A stretch of DNA of 64,000 nucleotides. It comes from Myroides odoratimimus. Its GTDB lineage: Bacteria; Bacteroidota; Bacteroidia; Flavobacteriales; Flavobacteriaceae. Of the stretch, positions 8,724 to 18,059 are shown in pieces. A program made the position numbers and the translations under genes. The DNA lies in contig NZ_BCMQ01000010.1 in the NCBI RefSeq assembly GCF_001485415.1, positions 31,002 through 95,001 of the forward strand, in the 5' to 3' direction. How positions within the stretch are numbered: the stretch's first letter is position 1; each line of letters opens with the position of its first letter. Under the pieces are notes generated by a model, which searched no databases, had not been told where the DNA came from, and worked only from the letters and a program-made list of their open reading frames with translations.

Positions 8724-9749
8724 TTAAAAGATACTAAGGTTTAATTCATTTACTAGATCTAAGATCATGTGATACCCTACTACAGAGTTACCCTGTGTAT
8801 CTAATCCTGGGCTGAAAGTCCCTATTCCGATTCTATTCGGCACAGAAACAACAATACCTCCTCCTACTCCAGACTTACTAGGCAAACCTACTGTACGAGC
8901 ATACTCTCCACTAAACTCATACATCCCCGCGATTAACATCTGTGACTGTACTAACTTAGACATCTCTGAGTTTTTATACTTCGTATCTCCATCAAAACGA
9001 GTACACTGATTAGCAAAGAAATAACCAATCTTAGCTAAATCTTCTGCTGTAACTTCTATAGAACATTGTTTAAAATAATTATCTAATCTATTCTCTTCTC
9101 CTTCGATCAGACCATTATTCTTTAATAAATGGAATATACCTCTGTTTCTATGTCCTGTTTCTCTCTCAGACATATATACAGAGTGGCTATAACCTATCGC
9201 TTCGTTCTTCGTGATATAACGAACCATGTCTAAAATCTTCTGAAATGCTTCATCATTATCCCCACCTAACAAGGCAGTAGTAAGTATAGCACCAGCATTC
9301 ATTAAAGGATTTAAGGGCTTTCCTTTAGTCTCTAAATTAGCGTAATGATTAAAAGGCTTGTCAGTTCCATAATACCCTGCTTTAGAAAACACTTCTTTCT
9401 CTCCTAACTCCTCTACAGCTACCATCAGAGCTATTACTTTAGAAATACTCTGAATCGTAAACTTCTGTGATACATCCCCTACATTAACAACTTCTCCATT
9501 CTGCTTCACTACAGAAAATGCGATAGCGCTGGCATTAACCTTGCTCAGTTCGGGGATATAGTCTGCGACTTTTCCTTCTCCTACATGTATTCTATTTTTC
9601 TCTAAAATACGTTCTAACATCTCATTGGTAATTAGATTGGTATTATCACCATTTCTAATTATCTTCTTAGCATAAGCAGTTCCTCCAAAAGAAACTAAAC
9701 ATGCTACAACCCAGCTTAGGATAATGTTACTTACACTATTCTTCTTCAT
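8724..9749 (-). CDS. glsA: Glutaminase A with N-terminal signal peptide
   Basis: A 341-residue glutaminase, which hydrolyses glutamine to glutamate and ammonia. It has the beta-lactamase-like fold residues of the family: the catalytic S-x-x-K as SISK at 101-104 and NAGAI at 151-155. Further conserved stretches are GYSHSVYMSER and SKSGVGGGI. The first 28 residues (basic start, hydrophobic stretch, cleavage near AYA-KK) look like a signal peptide, so the enzyme is probably periplasmic, whereas the well-studied enteric GlsA enzymes are cytoplasmic. The gene ends convergently with ndk and begins 14 bases after the end of the ligase gene. Confidence 0.93.
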   Translation of the reverse strand: MKKNSVSNIILSWVVACLVSFGGTAYAKKIIRNGDNTNLITNEMLERILEKNRIHVGEGKVADYIPELSKVNASAIAFSVVKQNGEVVNVGDVSQKFTIQSISKVIALMVAVEELGEKEVFSKAGYYGTDKPFNHYANLETKGKPLNPLMNAGAILTTALLGGDNDEAFQKILDMVRYITKNEAIGYSHSVYMSERETGHRNRGIFHLLKNNGLIEGEENRLDNYFKQCSIEVTAEDLAKIGYFFANQCTRFDGDTKYKNSEMSKLVQSQMLIAGMYEFSGEYARTVGLPSKSGVGGGIVVSVPNRIGIGTFSPGLDTQGNSVVGYHMILDLVNELNLSIF

Positions 9750-9763
9750 GTTATTAATCTAGT

Positions 9764-10795
9764 TTATTGAATATTCTTCTTTCTTATTATTTTGCCTGTT
9801 TCTGTCTCTTCGAACTTAGAAACAAACTGTACTTCACGAGGTTTCTCATATTTACCAAGCTCCACGTATATATCATCAGGTAAAGTATACTGCTCACTTT
9901 CAATAACTAACACTAGTTTATTACCTAAGTAAGTATCTTCTTTACTCGCCACAAAGAAACGATAAGGAATCCTCTTTGACAACTTTTCTTCTATTTGCTC
10001 AGGAAAAAGTTTTACTCCACCACTATTAATGACATTATCTACCCTTCCAAGCCATTTAAACTCCTTATTATTAATAATTTCTACTAAATCATTAGTAATA
10101 ACTAATTCTGGATTAACAGTCGGGGCAGAGATTACTAAACACCCTCTATCATCTTGACTAACTGTCGCATGAGAAAGCACTGAGAAAGATGCTACACCTA
10201 CTCGTTTAGCAGCTATATGAGTGATTGTTTCAGTCATCCCATAAGTCTCATATACCTTAGTAGTAACTTGTTTTAACTTATCTGCTAAACCTTGATTCAC
10301 TTTAGCACCTCCAATAATAAGAGTCTTTACTTTATTTAACTCCTCTATCGAGTTCTCTACTTGCATAGGTACCATCGCTACAAAGTCATATAACTTTGTA
10401 TTTTGCTCCAAAGGTCTTGCTGTAGGTTCTTTAACATCTAAAGACCATCCAACAATTAAAGATCTAATAAACATCAACTTACCACCTACAAACTTCGTAG
10501 ACATACATAAAAGAGCAGTACTACCAGTAGTTATTTCAAAAAAAGAAGCAGTAGCCTTTGCTGAACAGATCATAGCTTCTTTCTTTAAATGTATAATCTT
10601 AGGAGGTCCAGTAGTACCTGATGTAGTCAAACTTACATAATCATTCGTATCAAACCATTCTATAATAAGCCTTCCTAAATCGACCAAATATTCTTGAGTT
10701 CCTAGTTCCCATTCTTTAGCCAATGTAATCAACTCCTCTATCGTATAAGAGTTACCATTCAATCTAAAGTTAGGATGTATATAATTTAATTCCAT
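9764..10795 (-). CDS. menE: AMP-forming acyl-CoA ligase, probable o-succinylbenzoate-CoA ligase
   Basis: A 343-residue member of the adenylate-forming enzyme superfamily. The ATP-binding P-loop is TTSGTTGPPK at residues 57-66, the YGMTET adenine motif is in the middle, and GRVDNVINSGG marks the hinge. It is shorter than most MenE proteins because the N-terminal subdomain is reduced, a form I know from flavobacterial enzymes in menaquinone synthesis. Other men genes are not adjacent, so the substrate is an inference. I chose the ATG at 10795, which gives the start MELNYIHPNF; an upstream ATG at 10849 would add 18 residues and overlap the protease gene by 43 bases. Confidence 0.8.
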   Translation of the reverse strand: MELNYIHPNFRLNGNSYTIEELITLAKEWELGTQEYLVDLGRLIIEWFDTNDYVSLTTSGTTGPPKIIHLKKEAMICSAKATASFFEITTGSTALLCMSTKFVGGKLMFIRSLIVGWSLDVKEPTARPLEQNTKLYDFVAMVPMQVENSIEELNKVKTLIIGGAKVNQGLADKLKQVTTKVYETYGMTETITHIAAKRVGVASFSVLSHATVSQDDRGCLVISAPTVNPELVITNDLVEIINNKEFKWLGRVDNVINSGGVKLFPEQIEEKLSKRIPYRFFVASKEDTYLGNKLVLVIESEQYTLPDDIYVELGKYEKPREVQFVSKFEETETGKIIRKKNIQ

Positions 10796-10806
10796 AATTT
10801 GTTCTT

Positions 10807-11712
10807 TTATCTTACTCTTCCTAATAACTGGTGTTTCCAATTCTTCCATTTATACTTTCTAGCGAAAACAAAAACCACTAGAGGTAATACAACGCCGACT
10901 TGGATAATATATTCCCAAGGTGAAATAACACTTTCCGAATTAACATTGGTAAAAATAGAGTTTGTCTGAAAGGCAGTCCAATCAGAAGTGACTAATAGCA
11001 CTCCTATTAAGTTATTCGCAGCATGGAAACCTAAAGCTAACTCTACACCATCATCCATTAAAGTAATAATCCCTAGAAAGAGTCCTGTTCCGATATAATA
11101 AATCATAATAGAGAATCCTATCTTCTCTACTTCAGGATTTGCTAGGTGCATTAAGCCAAATAAAATAGACGTTGTAAACAAAGCTACTGCTCTACTGCGC
11201 GTAGCTAGACCTATTCCTTGCATTAAATAAGAGCGCATAAAGTATTCTTCAAAACTAGTCTGTAAAGGGATTAAAACAATCGCAAATAGAAAGAATACTA
11301 AAAAAGGCCACAGTTTAAACGAAAACACATAATCTTCTGGAGAAGTTATATATCCATAGATAAAGAACGCTATAATCACAGAACTCCATAGAGAAAAAGC
11401 AAATAATACTCTCTTCCAATCTACCTTAACCCTAGAGGTAGTAAGGCTTAGCAGACTCTGCTTATGAACTACTAATACCCAAGCTATTAGAAACACAAAC
11501 ATGAATACTAATGGCCCTATAGTTATCAAAAAATTGATATTTTTACCAAATTTATCAATATTCATTTTTATGATTTCATTAGTAGATAGGGCTGAATATC
11601 TTAAAGAAATCCAATTCAGGAACATAATCCCTAAAAAAAATAACGAAAAAGGTAAATAATGCCAAAGTTTCTGACTTTTGTTTATTCTCAATAGCTGTTC
11701 AATAATTCCCAT
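10807..11712 (-). CDS. CPBP family intramembrane glutamic endopeptidase
   Basis: A 301-residue inner-membrane protein with about eight hydrophobic segments. The CAAX-protease/bacteriocin-processing (ABI) motifs are all visible: EEYFMR at 155-160 (motif EExxxR), FGLMH ending at 189, and FHAANN at 229-234 holding the third-motif His and Asn. In eukaryotes the family trims prenylated proteins; in bacteria most members have unknown substrates, some linked to bacteriocin self-immunity. It ends 11 bases before the chosen start of the menE-like gene, so the two and glsA probably form one transcript. It diverges from the ArsC-like gene. Confidence 0.88.
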   Translation of the reverse strand: MGIIEQLLRINKSQKLWHYLPFSLFFLGIMFLNWISLRYSALSTNEIIKMNIDKFGKNINFLITIGPLVFMFVFLIAWVLVVHKQSLLSLTTSRVKVDWKRVLFAFSLWSSVIIAFFIYGYITSPEDYVFSFKLWPFLVFFLFAIVLIPLQTSFEEYFMRSYLMQGIGLATRSRAVALFTTSILFGLMHLANPEVEKIGFSIMIYYIGTGLFLGIITLMDDGVELALGFHAANNLIGVLLVTSDWTAFQTNSIFTNVNSESVISPWEYIIQVGVVLPLVVFVFARKYKWKNWKHQLLGRVR

Positions 11713-11728
11713 ATCTCAAAAAATGTAC

Positions 11729-11736
11729 TATATTTG
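11729..11736 (+). promoter_or_regulatory. Probable -7 promoter element of the ArsC-like gene
   Basis: TATATTTG lies 18 bases before the ATG at 11755, inside the 42-base divergent gap. No TTG at the usual spacing was seen. Confidence 0.45.
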
Positions 11737-11754
11737 GTATAAAATTCCTTATTT

Positions 11755-12096
11755 ATGATCACAATTTATCACAATCCGCGTTGTAGCAAATCACGCGAAA
11801 GTATTGCTTTCATGGAAGAGCAAGGTGTAGCATACAAAATTATAAAATATTTGGATGCAGACCTTACTGAAAATGATGTAAAGACAATACTAACAAAACT
11901 CAATTACAATCCAATCGATTTAGTTCGTACAAAAGATGCATTTTGGAAAGATACTTTTGGAAGTAATACATTGAGCGATGACGAGATAATCGAAGCTATG
12001 GTTTTAAACCCAAAGCTGATTGAAAGACCTATTGTTGTTAATGGCCCTAAAGCTGTTATTGCAAGACCTACAGAAAAGATTCATGAAATCCTGTAA
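11755..12096 (+). CDS. ArsC/Spx-family thioredoxin-fold protein, arsenate reductase-like
   Basis: A 113-residue protein starting MITIYHNPRC with a C10-x-x-S13 active-site pair (CSKS), followed by a conserved KYLDADLTENDV segment and RPIVVNGPKAVIARP near the C-terminus. These fit the glutaredoxin-linked ArsC family, in particular the YfgD-like branch found in many bacteria without ars genes. No arsenic resistance genes are next to it, so arsenate reduction is a family-level guess; a redox or regulatory role is equally possible. A promoter-like TATATTTG lies just upstream. Confidence 0.85.
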   Translation: MITIYHNPRCSKSRESIAFMEEQGVAYKIIKYLDADLTENDVKTILTKLNYNPIDLVRTKDAFWKDTFGSNTLSDDEIIEAMVLNPKLIERPIVVNGPKAVIARPTEKIHEIL

Positions 12097-12180
12097 GACT
12101 AATTAACAATTTATTAACCATTTTGTTTTTAAACCTTCACCGCAAATTATAGTCTAATAGATATAAAACTAACGACTATA

Positions 12181-14658
12181 ATGAAAAGATTAAAAACTAC
12201 AAAAGTTCTTCTAATGCTGTTAACTCTAATGTTCGGGGTAACAGCATTAGCACAGAACTCTAAAAAAAGTACTGTAACAGGTACTGTAGTAGAAGCTGCT
12301 ACAAATCTTCCCTTAGAATATGCGAGTGTATTCGCACAAAATGAGAACAATGCTAATATTGTCTCAGGAGGTATGACCGACTCAAAAGGACAATACTCTT
12401 TTGAAGTACCTGACGGGTCATACTTAATTCGTATAGAATACTTAGGTTTTAAAACTATTGAACTACGCAAAGTAGCTGTCAATGGAAATACTAATATAGG
12501 TATTAAGAAAGTCACAGATGACGCTCAAATGCTAGACGAAGTACTAGTCATTGCAGAAAAATCTACTGTAGATATTAAGCTTGACAAAAAAGTTTACAAT
12601 GTAGGTGAAGATATGATTGTAAAAGGAGGTACTGCAGGAGATGTATTAGACAACGTTCCTTCAGTAACTGTAGATAGTGAAGGTGCTGTTAGTTTACGTG
12701 GTAACGAGAATGTAAAAGTACTTATCGATGGTAAACCTACTGGTCTTGCTAATAATATCCAAGAAGCAATGCGTATTCTATCTGCTGAATCAATCGAAAA
12801 AGTAGAAGTAATCACTAATCCATCAGCTAGATATGAAGCTGAAGGAGGTGCTGGTATTATTAATATCGTCCTTAAGAAAGGTAAAGCACAAGGTATTAAT
12901 GGAAATATCACGGGTACAATAGGAGATCCTCGCAACTATGAATTAAATGGTAATGTAAATATTCGTGGAGAGAAATATAACTTCTATACGACCTTATCTT
13001 ATAGAGATACTAAAACAAAAGGATATAACGTTAACAACAACCAATATCTAGATCACGATGGTAATCCTATACAGTACATCGATGAATATAAAGACAACAA
13101 TAGAGAAAGACAAGGCTACAACGGTATGTTCGGTCTAGACTACTATATTACTCCTTCTCTAACTTGGTCTAATAGTGTGAATGTACGTAGAAGTAATGGT
13201 ACCTCTCCTAACTCTGTTGATTACCAATATTACGATGGTAACCACAACTTAGACTATAATAGATATAGAGAAGAAAGACGTAAGTCAAACTATAACAGTG
13301 TAGAATATACAACATCATTTGAAAAGAAATTCGCTAAAGAAGATCACAAGTTAACAGTAGAGGCTAGTATCTCTAAAGACACTAGTGATGACGATGCTAA
13401 TATCTCTGACATTAATGATAAGCATAACCTAATGACTTACGAAAGAACTCTTAGTGATGACAAATATAAGTCAGGTCTAGTAAAAGTAGATTACACATTA
13501 CCTTTAGGAGAGAGTGGAAACTTTGAAGCAGGTTACTTAGGTACATTTAAATCGACAACTAATAACTTTGGATTATATAATCTAACTAATAATGAATGGA
13601 TTAACAACACTAGAGTTTCTAACGTACTAGAATACAAAGAACAAGTTAATGCATTCTATGCTCAATATGGAGATAAAATAACTGACAAACTTAACTATAT
13701 GGTTGGGTTCCGTTGGGAAAAAAGTAATATTGACGTAAATCAATTAACTAGCAACGATTACAACAACAAGAAATATGATGACTTCTTCCCTAGTTTATTT
13801 TTAAACTATGAATTGGATGAATCTAGTAATGTGAGTATTAGTTATAGTAAACGTATTATGCGTCCTAGAGGGCGTTTCTTAAACCCTTTCTCTAATTATA
13901 CGAGTGACATCAACTTCTTTCAAGGAAACCCTGATTTAAACCCTGCTAAAACAAATGCATTTGATTTAGGGTATTTGAAGAGATGGAGTGGATTCACTCT
14001 TAGTGCATCTGCTTACTTAAATAAAACGGATGACACATTCCAATTCGTAAGAAGAGAAGCGGGTACAAATGCAAGTGGTACAACTATTATTGTTAGTTCA
14101 CCAATTAACTTAGCTACAGAATACAGATATGGATTTGATTTCACCTTAAACTATACTCCATTTAAATGGTGGAAATTAAATGGTAACTTCAACTTCTTTA
14201 GAACAGAAACAAAAGGAGACTATACTTTCACTAAACTAGATGGAACAGTAGAAACGCAAAACTTTGACCAAAACTCTTATGCTTGGTTTACTAGATTATC
14301 ATCTAAGATATCATTGCCTTATAAAATAGATTGGCAAGTAAACGGAATGTATAGAGCACCTTATGATACGTCACAAGGAAAAGCATTAGGAAACTTATCA
14401 GCTAATACCTCTATAAGTAAAGATATCTTAAAAGACAAAGCTACCATTACATTAAATGTTAGTGATATCTTCGACTCTAGAAAAAGAGAAACAGACACTT
14501 ATTTACCAACATCTATTTCACATAGTGAAATGCAGTGGAGAGGAAGACAAGTAAACTTATCATTTACTTATCGTTTTAACCAAACTAAAATGGACAGACA
14601 GAAACAACAAAGAAATGCTGGTGGTGGCGAAGAACAAGGAGAAGGAGAAATGATGTAA
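12181..14658 (+). CDS. TonB-dependent receptor-like outer-membrane beta-barrel protein
   Basis: An 825-residue outer-membrane protein. A signal peptide (residues 1-25, ending LAQ) precedes a carboxypeptidase-regulatory-like domain (about 30-110), a TonB plug-like region (about 135-235, with DVLDNVPSV and SLRGNENVKVLIDGKP) and a long aromatic-rich beta barrel. The C-terminal QVNLSFTYRF is the last strand, followed by an unusual 25-residue hydrophilic tail rich in Gln, Gly and Glu. It matches the outer_membrane_beta-barrel/TonB receptor proteins of Bacteroidota. No SusD partner or transporter sits beside it, so the ligand is unknown. A clear terminator follows. Confidence 0.92.
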   Translation: MKRLKTTKVLLMLLTLMFGVTALAQNSKKSTVTGTVVEAATNLPLEYASVFAQNENNANIVSGGMTDSKGQYSFEVPDGSYLIRIEYLGFKTIELRKVAVNGNTNIGIKKVTDDAQMLDEVLVIAEKSTVDIKLDKKVYNVGEDMIVKGGTAGDVLDNVPSVTVDSEGAVSLRGNENVKVLIDGKPTGLANNIQEAMRILSAESIEKVEVITNPSARYEAEGGAGIINIVLKKGKAQGINGNITGTIGDPRNYELNGNVNIRGEKYNFYTTLSYRDTKTKGYNVNNNQYLDHDGNPIQYIDEYKDNNRERQGYNGMFGLDYYITPSLTWSNSVNVRRSNGTSPNSVDYQYYDGNHNLDYNRYREERRKSNYNSVEYTTSFEKKFAKEDHKLTVEASISKDTSDDDANISDINDKHNLMTYERTLSDDKYKSGLVKVDYTLPLGESGNFEAGYLGTFKSTTNNFGLYNLTNNEWINNTRVSNVLEYKEQVNAFYAQYGDKITDKLNYMVGFRWEKSNIDVNQLTSNDYNNKKYDDFFPSLFLNYELDESSNVSISYSKRIMRPRGRFLNPFSNYTSDINFFQGNPDLNPAKTNAFDLGYLKRWSGFTLSASAYLNKTDDTFQFVRREAGTNASGTTIIVSSPINLATEYRYGFDFTLNYTPFKWWKLNGNFNFFRTETKGDYTFTKLDGTVETQNFDQNSYAWFTRLSSKISLPYKIDWQVNGMYRAPYDTSQGKALGNLSANTSISKDILKDKATITLNVSDIFDSRKRETDTYLPTSISHSEMQWRGRQVNLSFTYRFNQTKMDRQKQQRNAGGGEEQGEGEMM

Positions 14659-14705
14659 TCAAACAAAGAAACCTTTACTAAACTATTATAAATTTATTAT
14701 TTGTT

Positions 14706-14737
14706 AGGGGACTACCATTGGGTAGTCCCTTTTTTTA
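14706..14737 (+). terminator. Intrinsic terminator after the receptor gene
   Basis: GGGACTACC and GGTAGTCCC pair across four bases and a seven-T run follows, about 50 bases after the stop codon. Confidence 0.92.
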
Positions 14738-14779
14738 TCTCCATATTTTTCGAATCTATCAACCCTCATAAATAGGCAT

Positions 14780-14813
14780 AAAAAAAGAGCCATAATACAT
14801 ATTATGACTCTTT
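14780..14813 (-). terminator. Terminator of the 58-residue membrane protein gene
   Basis: On the minus strand AAAGAGTCATAAT pairs with ATTATGGCTCTTT (one T-G wobble), followed by seven T. It lies 18 bases past the stop codon at 14831, which supports that small gene being real. Confidence 0.8.
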
Positions 14814-14830
14814 ATTTCTTAAACCAAATA

Positions 14831-15007
14831 CTAGATCTGATTGTCTTCTAATTGCTGTCTTTTAGCTTTCTTCTCTTTGATTAGTTCTCTAGCTCCACCT
14901 ACTGCCCAGTAAGATACGAAACCAACTAAGAACATCATAAGCCAAAATGCCATAGTAACTACAGTCATGGCAACGATGAAACCTAAATACTGTTGAAATT
15001 CAAACAT
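14831..15007 (-). CDS. Small single-pass membrane protein, 58 residues
   Basis: An ATG at 15007 opens a 58-codon frame ending with TAG at 14831. The protein begins MFEFQQYLGFIV, has one long hydrophobic stretch (about residues 8-36) and a strongly basic, then Gln/Asp-rich tail that includes RELIKEKKAKRQQ. The charge pattern predicts the tail in the cytoplasm. No function is known to me. Its own terminator follows and the gap it occupies between the receptor gene and fumC would otherwise be empty, so I think it is genuine. It is below the usual length limit for gene calls and easily missed. Confidence 0.75.
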   Translation of the reverse strand: MFEFQQYLGFIVAMTVVTMAFWLMMFLVGFVSYWAVGGARELIKEKKAKRQQLEDNQI

Positions 15008-15158
15008 GTTTTCTCCGGATTAATTTTTGTATATACGCCGTAAATATACTCACTTTTATTTTTTCTACCTAGTCTACCTTAACTTTTAATCTTTCTTTAG
15101 AATGAAACTAAATAATTCTCCTTATCTTTAGGGTACAATCATTCTAAATAAATTAATA

Positions 15159-16559
15159 ATGGAATACAGAATAGAAAAAGACACTATAGGAGAAATAAAA
15201 GTTGCTAAAGACAAATATTGGGGAGCACAAACGGAACGCTCTAAAAACAACTTTAAAATAGGTCCTGAGGCATCTATGCCACACGAAATCATAGAAGCTT
15301 TTGCTTATCTTAAAAAAGCAGCAGCTTTTACGAATGCTGATTTAAATGTTTTACCTTCAGAAAAAAGAGATCACATCGCTAAAGTATGTGACGAAATACT
15401 AGAAGGCAAACTAGATGATCATTTTCCCTTAGTTATTTGGCAAACAGGTTCTGGTACACAGTCTAATATGAATGTGAATGAAGTAATTGCTAATAGAGCT
15501 CAAGTATTAGCTGGTCTTCAAATAGGTGAAGGCGAACCAGTACTTAAAGCAAATGATGATGTAAACAAATCTCAATCCTCTAATGATACCTACCCTACTG
15601 CAATGCACATTGCTGCTTATAAAGCTGTCGTAGAATATACTATCCCAGGTGTGACTGCATTGAGAAACACATTAGACAAAAAAGCTAAAGAACTAAAAGA
15701 TGTAGTAAAGATAGGCCGTACACACCTTATGGATGCTACCCCTCTTACACTAGGTCAAGAAATATCAGGTTACGTCGCACAATTAGATTATGGACTAAAA
15801 GCATTAAATCACACTTTACCTCATCTTGCTGAATTAGCTCTAGGAGGTACTGCTGTAGGTACAGGCTTAAATACTCCTAAAGGATATGATGTAAAAGTAG
15901 CAGAGTATATTGCTAAATTCACGAAACTACCTTTTGTAACGGCTCCAAACAAATTTGAAGCTCTAGCCGCTCATGATGCAATTGTAGAAACACATGGAGC
16001 ATTAAAACAACTTGCTGTTTCTCTTTATAAAATAGCTAATGATATCAGACTACTAGCTTCTGGACCACGCTCTGGAATTGGCGAAATCATTATTCCTGCA
16101 AATGAACCAGGGTCTTCTATTATGCCTGGTAAAGTAAACCCTACACAATGTGAAGCACTTACTATGGTAGCTGCACAAGTGATAGGTAATGATACTACAA
16201 TATCTTTTGCTGGTACTCAGGGTCATTTCGAACTAAACGTATTCAAACCTGTTATGGCAGCCAACTTCTTACAATCTGCTAGACTGATAGGAGAAGCTTG
16301 TATTTCTTTTGATGAGCATTGTGCACAAGGAATTGAAGCAAACGACAAACGTATTAAAGAATTACTAGATAGTTCATTAATGCTAGTAACTGCTTTAAAT
16401 ACCAAAATTGGTTATTACAAAGCAGCCGAAATAGCGCAAACTGCTCATGCTAATGGCACAACGCTAAAAGAAGAAGCTGTTCGCTTAGGATATGTTACAC
16501 CTGAAGATTTTGACAAGTGGGTTGATCCTAAGTTAATGATTGGAAATATCGAAGATTAA
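15159..16559 (+). CDS. fumC: Class II fumarate hydratase
   Basis: A 466-residue cytoplasmic enzyme of the citric acid cycle that hydrates fumarate to malate. It belongs to the fumarase/aspartase superfamily: the signature loop [11 protein letters not shown] lies near residue 318, with the conserved [14 protein letters not shown] near 100 and the catalytic-His-containing [11 protein letters not shown] near 185. Length and the iron-free class II pattern fit FumC rather than aspartase, argininosuccinate lyase or adenylosuccinate lyase. It ends convergently with trpB and the two share a strong hairpin. Confidence 0.97.
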   Translation: MEYRIEKDTIGEIKVAKDKYWGAQTERSKNNFKIGPEASMPHEIIEAFAYLKKAAAFTNADLNVLPSEKRDHIAKVCDEILEGKLDDHFPLVIWQTGSGTQSNMNVNEVIANRAQVLAGLQIGEGEPVLKANDDVNKSQSSNDTYPTAMHIAAYKAVVEYTIPGVTALRNTLDKKAKELKDVVKIGRTHLMDATPLTLGQEISGYVAQLDYGLKALNHTLPHLAELALGGTAVGTGLNTPKGYDVKVAEYIAKFTKLPFVTAPNKFEALAAHDAIVETHGALKQLAVSLYKIANDIRLLASGPRSGIGEIIIPANEPGSSIMPGKVNPTQCEALTMVAAQVIGNDTTISFAGTQGHFELNVFKPVMAANFLQSARLIGEACISFDEHCAQGIEANDKRIKELLDSSLMLVTALNTKIGYYKAAEIAQTAHANGTTLKEEAVRLGYVTPEDFDKWVDPKLMIGNIED

Positions 16560-16580
16560 AACATACTGAACCTTAAATAG

Positions 16581-16616
16581 AAAAGCCAATAGCATATAAT
16601 ATGTTATTGGCTTTTT
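16581..16616. terminator. Bidirectional terminator between fumC and trpB
   Basis: AAAAGCCAATA and TATTGGCTTTT form the outer stem and CATA/TATG extends it. A T-run follows on the plus strand and an A-run precedes it, so it can serve both convergent genes. Confidence 0.9.
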
Positions 16617-16671
16617 ACCTTTTAAACAGTTCTCTTCAGATAACAATTCTTAAATACATACCTTATCTATT

Positions 16672-17853
16672 TTAGAAGTTAAAATAACTGCGATAATTAT
16701 CTAAATCTTTATCTCCTCTTCCTGATAAATTGATCACAACAATATCCTCTGGTTTAAATTTACGTTGTTCTAATACTGCTAAAGCATGAGAACTTTCTAT
16801 CGCAGGGATAATTCCTTCTACTTTACACAAGGCTAATCCAGCTGTCATTGCCTCATCATCTTTAATAGCATAAAACTCTGCTCTTCCCAATTCTTTCATA
16901 TGTGCATACAAAGGACCGAAACCAGGGTAATCTAATCCTGCTGATACTGAATATGCTTCTAGAGGTTCTCCATTTTCATCTTGCATAAACAACGTTTTAC
17001 TTCCGTGTAGCACTCCTTCTTTTCCTACAAAAGAAGTAGCCGCTGTTTTTGGACTATCAGCTCCTTCTCCTCCACCTTCTGCTACAATTAACTTCACTTG
17101 TTCATCTTCTAAGAAATGGTAAAAAGCTCCTACTGCATTACTACCTCCACCAACACAAGCTACTATATAATCAGGTTCTTCTCTTCCTTCTTTTGCTAAT
17201 AGTTGTTTTCTAATTTCTTTAGATATAATAGATTGGAATCTACTCACCATATCAGGATAAGGGTGTGGACCTACTGCTGATCCTATCAAATAGAATGTAT
17301 CATCAGGGTTCTCTATCCAGTATAATAAAGCCTCATCTACAGCCTCTTTTAATGTCTTTGCACCAGACTCCGCTGCTCTCACCTCAGCACCTAGCATTTT
17401 CATACGTGCCACGTTAGGCGCTTGTCTTTCTATATCTAAAGCTCCCATATATACGATACACTCCATGCCCATAAGAGCACATACTGTAGCGGTAGCTACT
17501 CCATGTTGTCCTGCGCCTGTCTCTGCTACTATTTTATTCTTTCCTAAGCGTTTTGCTAATAATATCTGACCGATAGTGTTATTAATCTTATGAGCTCCTG
17601 TATGACATAGATCTTCTCTTTTTAAATACACTTTAGTATTATACTTCTCTGATAACCCCTTTGCAAAATATAAAGGAGTAGGACGACCTACATAATCTTC
17701 TAATAACTGATTCATTTCTTGTTGAAAATCCTCTTGTTCAATAATGGTGATATACTCGCTCTGTAATTGGCCAATAATTGGAGCTAATGCTTCAGGAATA
17801 AATGCTCCTCCATAATTCCCATAATAACCGTCTTGATTAACTTGATATTTCAT
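16672..17853 (-). CDS. trpB: Tryptophan synthase beta chain, standing alone
   Basis: A 393-residue PLP enzyme of the TrpB1 type that condenses indole with serine to make tryptophan. The PLP lysine is K89 in HTGAHK, the catalytic glutamate E111 in ETGAGQHG, the PLP phosphate loop is GGGSNA at 235-240, and S377 in NLSGRGDKD lies by the pyridine nitrogen. All catalytic residues are present. No trpA or other trp gene is adjacent: the minus-strand neighbour downstream is convergent fumC, and upstream is an attenuator. It may take free indole or pair with a distant TrpA. Regulation is probably by ribosome-mediated attenuation through the leader peptide at 17949-18035. Confidence 0.97.
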   Translation of the reverse strand: MKYQVNQDGYYGNYGGAFIPEALAPIIGQLQSEYITIIEQEDFQQEMNQLLEDYVGRPTPLYFAKGLSEKYNTKVYLKREDLCHTGAHKINNTIGQILLAKRLGKNKIVAETGAGQHGVATATVCALMGMECIVYMGALDIERQAPNVARMKMLGAEVRAAESGAKTLKEAVDEALLYWIENPDDTFYLIGSAVGPHPYPDMVSRFQSIISKEIRKQLLAKEGREEPDYIVACVGGGSNAVGAFYHFLEDEQVKLIVAEGGGEGADSPKTAATSFVGKEGVLHGSKTLFMQDENGEPLEAYSVSAGLDYPGFGPLYAHMKELGRAEFYAIKDDEAMTAGLALCKVEGIIPAIESSHALAVLEQRKFKPEDIVVINLSGRGDKDLDNYRSYFNF

Positions 17854-17891
17854 TTTATATATTGTTTTAAATTTTACTTTCGATAAGGCAC

Positions 17892-17926
17892 AAAAAAAAG
17901 AGGCTTGTCGTTTGACAAGCCTCTTC
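17892..17926 (-). terminator. trp attenuator terminator
   Basis: On the minus strand AAGAGGCTTGTC pairs perfectly with GACAAGCCTCTT across a four-base loop and eight T follow. It sits 22 bases after the leader-peptide stop and about 40 bases before the trpB start, so it would cut off transcription before trpB. Confidence 0.93.
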
Positions 17927-17948
17927 TAGGTATTATATATTATTTCTC

Positions 17949-18035
17949 TTAATTCATATATACATAGCAAGGACTGCTCACGACATTCGACGTAAGTTTA
18001 GTCCACCACCAAGTATTTGTTAGAATTAAATTCAT
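17949..18035 (-). CDS. trp leader peptide with three consecutive Trp codons
   Basis: An ATG at 18035 opens a 28-codon frame ending TAA at 17949. Codons 9-11 are TGG TGG TGG within LTNTWWWTKL. Three Trp codons in a 28-residue peptide directly followed by a terminator hairpin and trpB is the classic arrangement of transcription attenuation: ribosome stalling at the Trp codons when charged tRNA-Trp is scarce favours readthrough. A possible pause stem is GGACT (in the leader just after the Trp codons, plus-strand 18000-18004) with AGTCC (plus-strand 17971-17975); the pairing of the latter region with the terminator's 5' arm is only partial. The promoter upstream matches the consensus well. Confidence 0.88.
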   Translation of the reverse strand: MNLILTNTWWWTKLTSNVVSSPCYVYMN

Positions 18036-18059
18036 TTCGTTTTTCTACTTATTGAATTG

